NCBI GenBank assembly: GCA_019057975.1
Contig: JAHLWJ010000025.1
Coordinates: forward strand, 1 to 25,922
Source: Promethearchaeota archaeon
Lineage (GTDB): Archaea; Asgardarchaeota; Lokiarchaeia; Sigynarchaeales; SOKP01
Reading direction: 5' to 3'
DNA: 25,922 bases
Below the pieces are notes generated by a model. That model made no database searches. It was given only the letters and a program-made list of their open reading frames with translations, and was not told the origin of the DNA. Shown here piece by piece: positions 24,205 through 25,922 of the stretch (its first letter is position 1; each line of letters begins with the position of its first letter). Made by a program: the position numbers and the translations under genes.

Positions 24205-24924
24205 TTATCTCAGTTTTGTTCCGCAATAGGTACAAAATCCTCCAGATACTTCTTTACCACATTTAGGACAGTGTTCCACTTTCGGAGCTGCACTTTCTGG
24301 GAGCTTGTATTCTTGAATTTTTCTCAATTCAGTTCCACAAGAGGTACAAAATTCTCCAGATACTTCTTTACCACAATTATGACAATAAGTCACCTTTTGA
24401 ACTGTTCTTACTGGAGTTATACGTCTAGAAACTTTAGACTCTTGAAAACTTACCTGTTTAGATCCTTGAATGCTTCCCTGTCTCGTAAACGAAAAGGCCA
24501 CACTAAAGAAGATCATAGTAAGTAAACTCCCTATAATCGCACCATAAAAACCTGCATCAGGATTCCAGGAAGTATATATATCTAAATCACCAGCAGCAAT
24601 TATAATACCCATTACTGTCATGAGAAATACAATAATAGAAAAAAGGTCGCCAAGGAGAATAGTTGATTTGTTAAGGAATCTGGGATTGTAAATTCCAACA
24701 ATACTAATGAAGGTACAAATAAGTAAAAAGAGTGCTGCCATAGTTATTATTGGACCATAAACATCTGAATCAATATTTATCCAACCATAAACACCAGGGT
24801 AATTATACCATACTAGAAAATCAGTCACAAATAAAAGTATCGACCCTGCTAAGCTAAAAACAAAAGCTAAAAGATAAACGATCCTAAGTCGATTTTCTTT
24901 TAATTTATCTCCTATATCCTCCAT
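24205..24924 (-). CDS. Four-helix membrane protein with two C-terminal zinc ribbons
   Basis: A 239-residue protein. Four hydrophobic segments lie at about 14-38, 56-80, 88-112 and 126-148. A linker of about 30 polar residues leads to two zinc ribbons: YCHNCGKEVSGEFCTSCGTEL and then HCPKCGKEVSGGFCTYCGTKL (the first given to its Leu, positions about 180-200; the second at the end). The ribbons are near copies of each other at protein and DNA level. Double ribbons of this type are widespread in archaeal membrane proteins and probably mediate protein contacts in the cytosol. The start is the ATG at 24922-24924 with GGGGA 7 nt upstream. It converges on the winged-helix operon. Function unknown. 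Confidence 0.77.
   Translation of the reverse strand: MEDIGDKLKENRLRIVYLLAFVFSLAGSILLFVTDFLVWYNYPGVYGWINIDSDVYGPIITMAALFLLICTFISIVGIYNPRFLNKSTILLGDLFSIIVFLMTVMGIIIAAGDLDIYTSWNPDAGFYGAIIGSLLTMIFFSVAFSFTRQGSIQGSKQVSFQESKVSRRITPVRTVQKVTYCHNCGKEVSGEFCTSCGTELRKIQEYKLPESAAPKVEHCPKCGKEVSGGFCTYCGTKLR
24208..24394. repeat. Internal duplication of a zinc-ribbon coding segment
   Basis: Bases 24208-24278 and 24321-24394 are clearly similar, sharing the stretch CTCCAGATACTTCTTTACCA exactly. They encode the two zinc ribbons of the membrane protein. This points to a fairly recent in-gene duplication. Confidence 0.7.
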
Positions 24925-24957
24925 ACTTGTTTCCCCAAAATTGTATCATACTATTGT

Positions 24958-24978
24958 TATATAATTATAATATAATTA
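24958..24978 (-). promoter_or_regulatory. Candidate TATA region of the 24205-24924 gene
   Basis: An uninterrupted TATA-like A/T stretch lies 34-54 bp upstream of the ATG on the minus strand. The placement suits an archaeal promoter; the AT-rich background limits certainty. Confidence 0.3.
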
Positions 24979-25150
24979 CAAGAGTGAATATAAAGTTTAA
25001 CTTTAGATAACAGAATTTTTTTATTAATTTAACATCTGTTTTTTAACAATGAAATAATAACCTTTACAGCTTCTAAATTTAGTTTAACTGAATATAAATT
25101 ATTAATAAAAACTAGTGTTAAAAATCATAATTGTCTAAAATCGATTAATA

Positions 25151-25922
25151 TTATAATATATCCGATTTGATTTTTGGTAGTGAATTGAAAAGAAGTTTAA
25201 GTGAATTATTAATTCCATTCTCCATATCTGGATGGATTTCTTTGGAATGAAGTAAATCATATTTTAAATGCCCAGGCAAATCTGTTACAGAAAGGATCGA
25301 AGCAGTTTTCAAATTATATAGTTTACCTAATAAGAATAAAATTGAAGATTCCATATCAATACCCTGAATGTTAATTGATTGCAATGCCCTAACAAAATCC
25401 AAGCTTTCACAGAAAAGAGCATCAGTGGTCCATAAATCCCCTGATATTATCTTATGTGGGAAAAGAGTATCTCCTGAATTTAAAAATACTTCATTTAAAT
25501 TTATATTTGGACGTGAAATGAAAATTGTTTGATTCCCAGTTAGAAGATTTTGAAATTTCGTAAATGGATTTGGTACCGCATCTAAATCATTAGCTAATGA
25601 CGGGTTTTCTCTTATGTATTGGGGGCTTGTACCCTCATCGCAAAATGCTAACTTTGGTATTAAGATATTACCAATACCTACTTTCATATTGGGCGTTTCA
25701 ACACCCCCACATGTATCTACCCTTATTATTAGTTTTGTCTTACATCTCCTCAAACATTCAACTGTTATCGCACAGTTAGGAGCCCCTATTAAAGAGCGGA
25801 TAACACTAACCCTAACATTATTTATTTCTCCGTTATATACTCTTCCATAGTTACGCTTATTTTGTAATTTTTGTAAGATTTTTTTCATCACAATTTTGAT
25901 AGCAGGGAGAATTACAATCTCA
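25151..25922 (-). CDS. Nucleoside phosphorylase (uridine/purine phosphorylase family), partial
   Basis: Carries the PNP/UDP family fold: GAPNCAITVECLRR (phosphate/ribose-binding GxGxxS-like region), IIRVDTCGG (the family's R-x-G-T-x-G-G), and IQGIDMESSILF (the ribose-binding MEx[ST] motif), then SVTD. Such enzymes cleave nucleosides with phosphate to base and ribose 1-phosphate, in nucleoside salvage; which base is used cannot be told. A GTG at 25889-25891 and an ATG after it would give 246 or 245 residues. The frame stays open to the window edge, reading EIVILPAIKIV upstream, which looks like the usual N-terminal strand of the family. The true start is therefore probably outside the window. 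The Gly of RVGTCGG is Asp here, and the aromatic base-binding positions cannot be judged by eye. Confidence 0.82.
   Translation of the reverse strand, partial: EIVILPAIKIVMKKILQKLQNKRNYGRVYNGEINNVRVSVIRSLIGAPNCAITVECLRRCKTKLIIRVDTCGGVETPNMKVGIGNILIPKLAFCDEGTSPQYIRENPSLANDLDAVPNPFTKFQNLLTGNQTIFISRPNINLNEVFLNSGDTLFPHKIISGDLWTTDALFCESLDFVRALQSINIQGIDMESSILFLLGKLYNLKTASILSVTDLPGHLKYDLLHSKEIHPDMENGINNSLKLLFNSLPKIKSDIL

Noticed and set aside
1..25922. CRISPR array, insertion sequence, rRNA or tRNA genes
   Set aside because: No regularly spaced repeats, transposase-like protein, terminal inverted repeats or GC-rich structured RNA stretch could be found by reading.

Overview
The window is a very AT-rich archaeal chromosome segment, most likely from an Asgard archaeon and probably of the Lokiarchaeia type. 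The archaeal signs are a TFB (TFIIB-like) initiation factor, short AT-rich promoters, GGAG/GGTG-type ribosome sites and T-tract ends. The Asgard signs are a Roadblock/LC7 protein, a long Arf/Rag-like small GTPase with a WDLGGQ motif and an HKxD base motif, a very large helical protein that begins with a GTPase-like fold lacking a P-loop, HEAT and TPR solenoids, and several small membrane proteins carrying zinc ribbons. The lineage call is an inference; no rRNA or tRNA gene was seen.

Layout. 1-2.8 kb: a Roadblock protein, convergent with a HEAT-repeat solenoid, then an unrecognised 150-residue protein. 2.8-7.7 kb: a complete AMP-forming acetyl-CoA synthetase (acs, minus strand), and 2.6 kb away a broken copy of the acs 3' end. 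Between the two acs ends lies a TPR-nitrilase fusion gene. 8.0-12.0 kb, all plus: a zinc-ribbon membrane protein, a CoA-transferase fused to a GNAT acetyltransferase, a PHP phosphoesterase and a PAP2 phosphatase. 12.0-17.6 kb: the GTPase (minus), TFB (plus) and the 1074-residue GTPase-like/solenoid protein (minus). 17.9-19.3 kb: two tandem paralogues of an unrecognised helical family. 19.4-20.9 kb: a DUF2085-type membrane protein followed at 3 bp by a small alpha/beta hydrolase. 21.0-24.1 kb: two zinc-ribbon membrane proteins, the second in a 2-bp-spaced pair with a multi-winged-helix regulator. 24.2-25.9 kb, minus: a four-helix membrane protein with two zinc ribbons, and a nucleoside phosphorylase that runs off the right edge.

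Three themes link the genes. Acetate and acyl-CoA metabolism: acs, its remnant and the CoA-transferase/GNAT fusion lie close together, and acs keeps the lysine that GNAT enzymes acetylate in other organisms. GTPase biology: Roadblock, the GTPase and the degenerate GTPase-solenoid resemble parts of eukaryotic membrane-traffic and cell-polarity systems. Membrane signalling: a membrane zinc-ribbon protein is co-transcribed with a DNA-binding protein.

The most interesting items are the GTPase-like/solenoid protein, the mosaic duplication of the acs 3' end around the TPR-nitrilase gene, the CoA-transferase whose expected catalytic glutamate is a histidine, the tandem unknown paralogues, and the membrane-protein/regulator pair.
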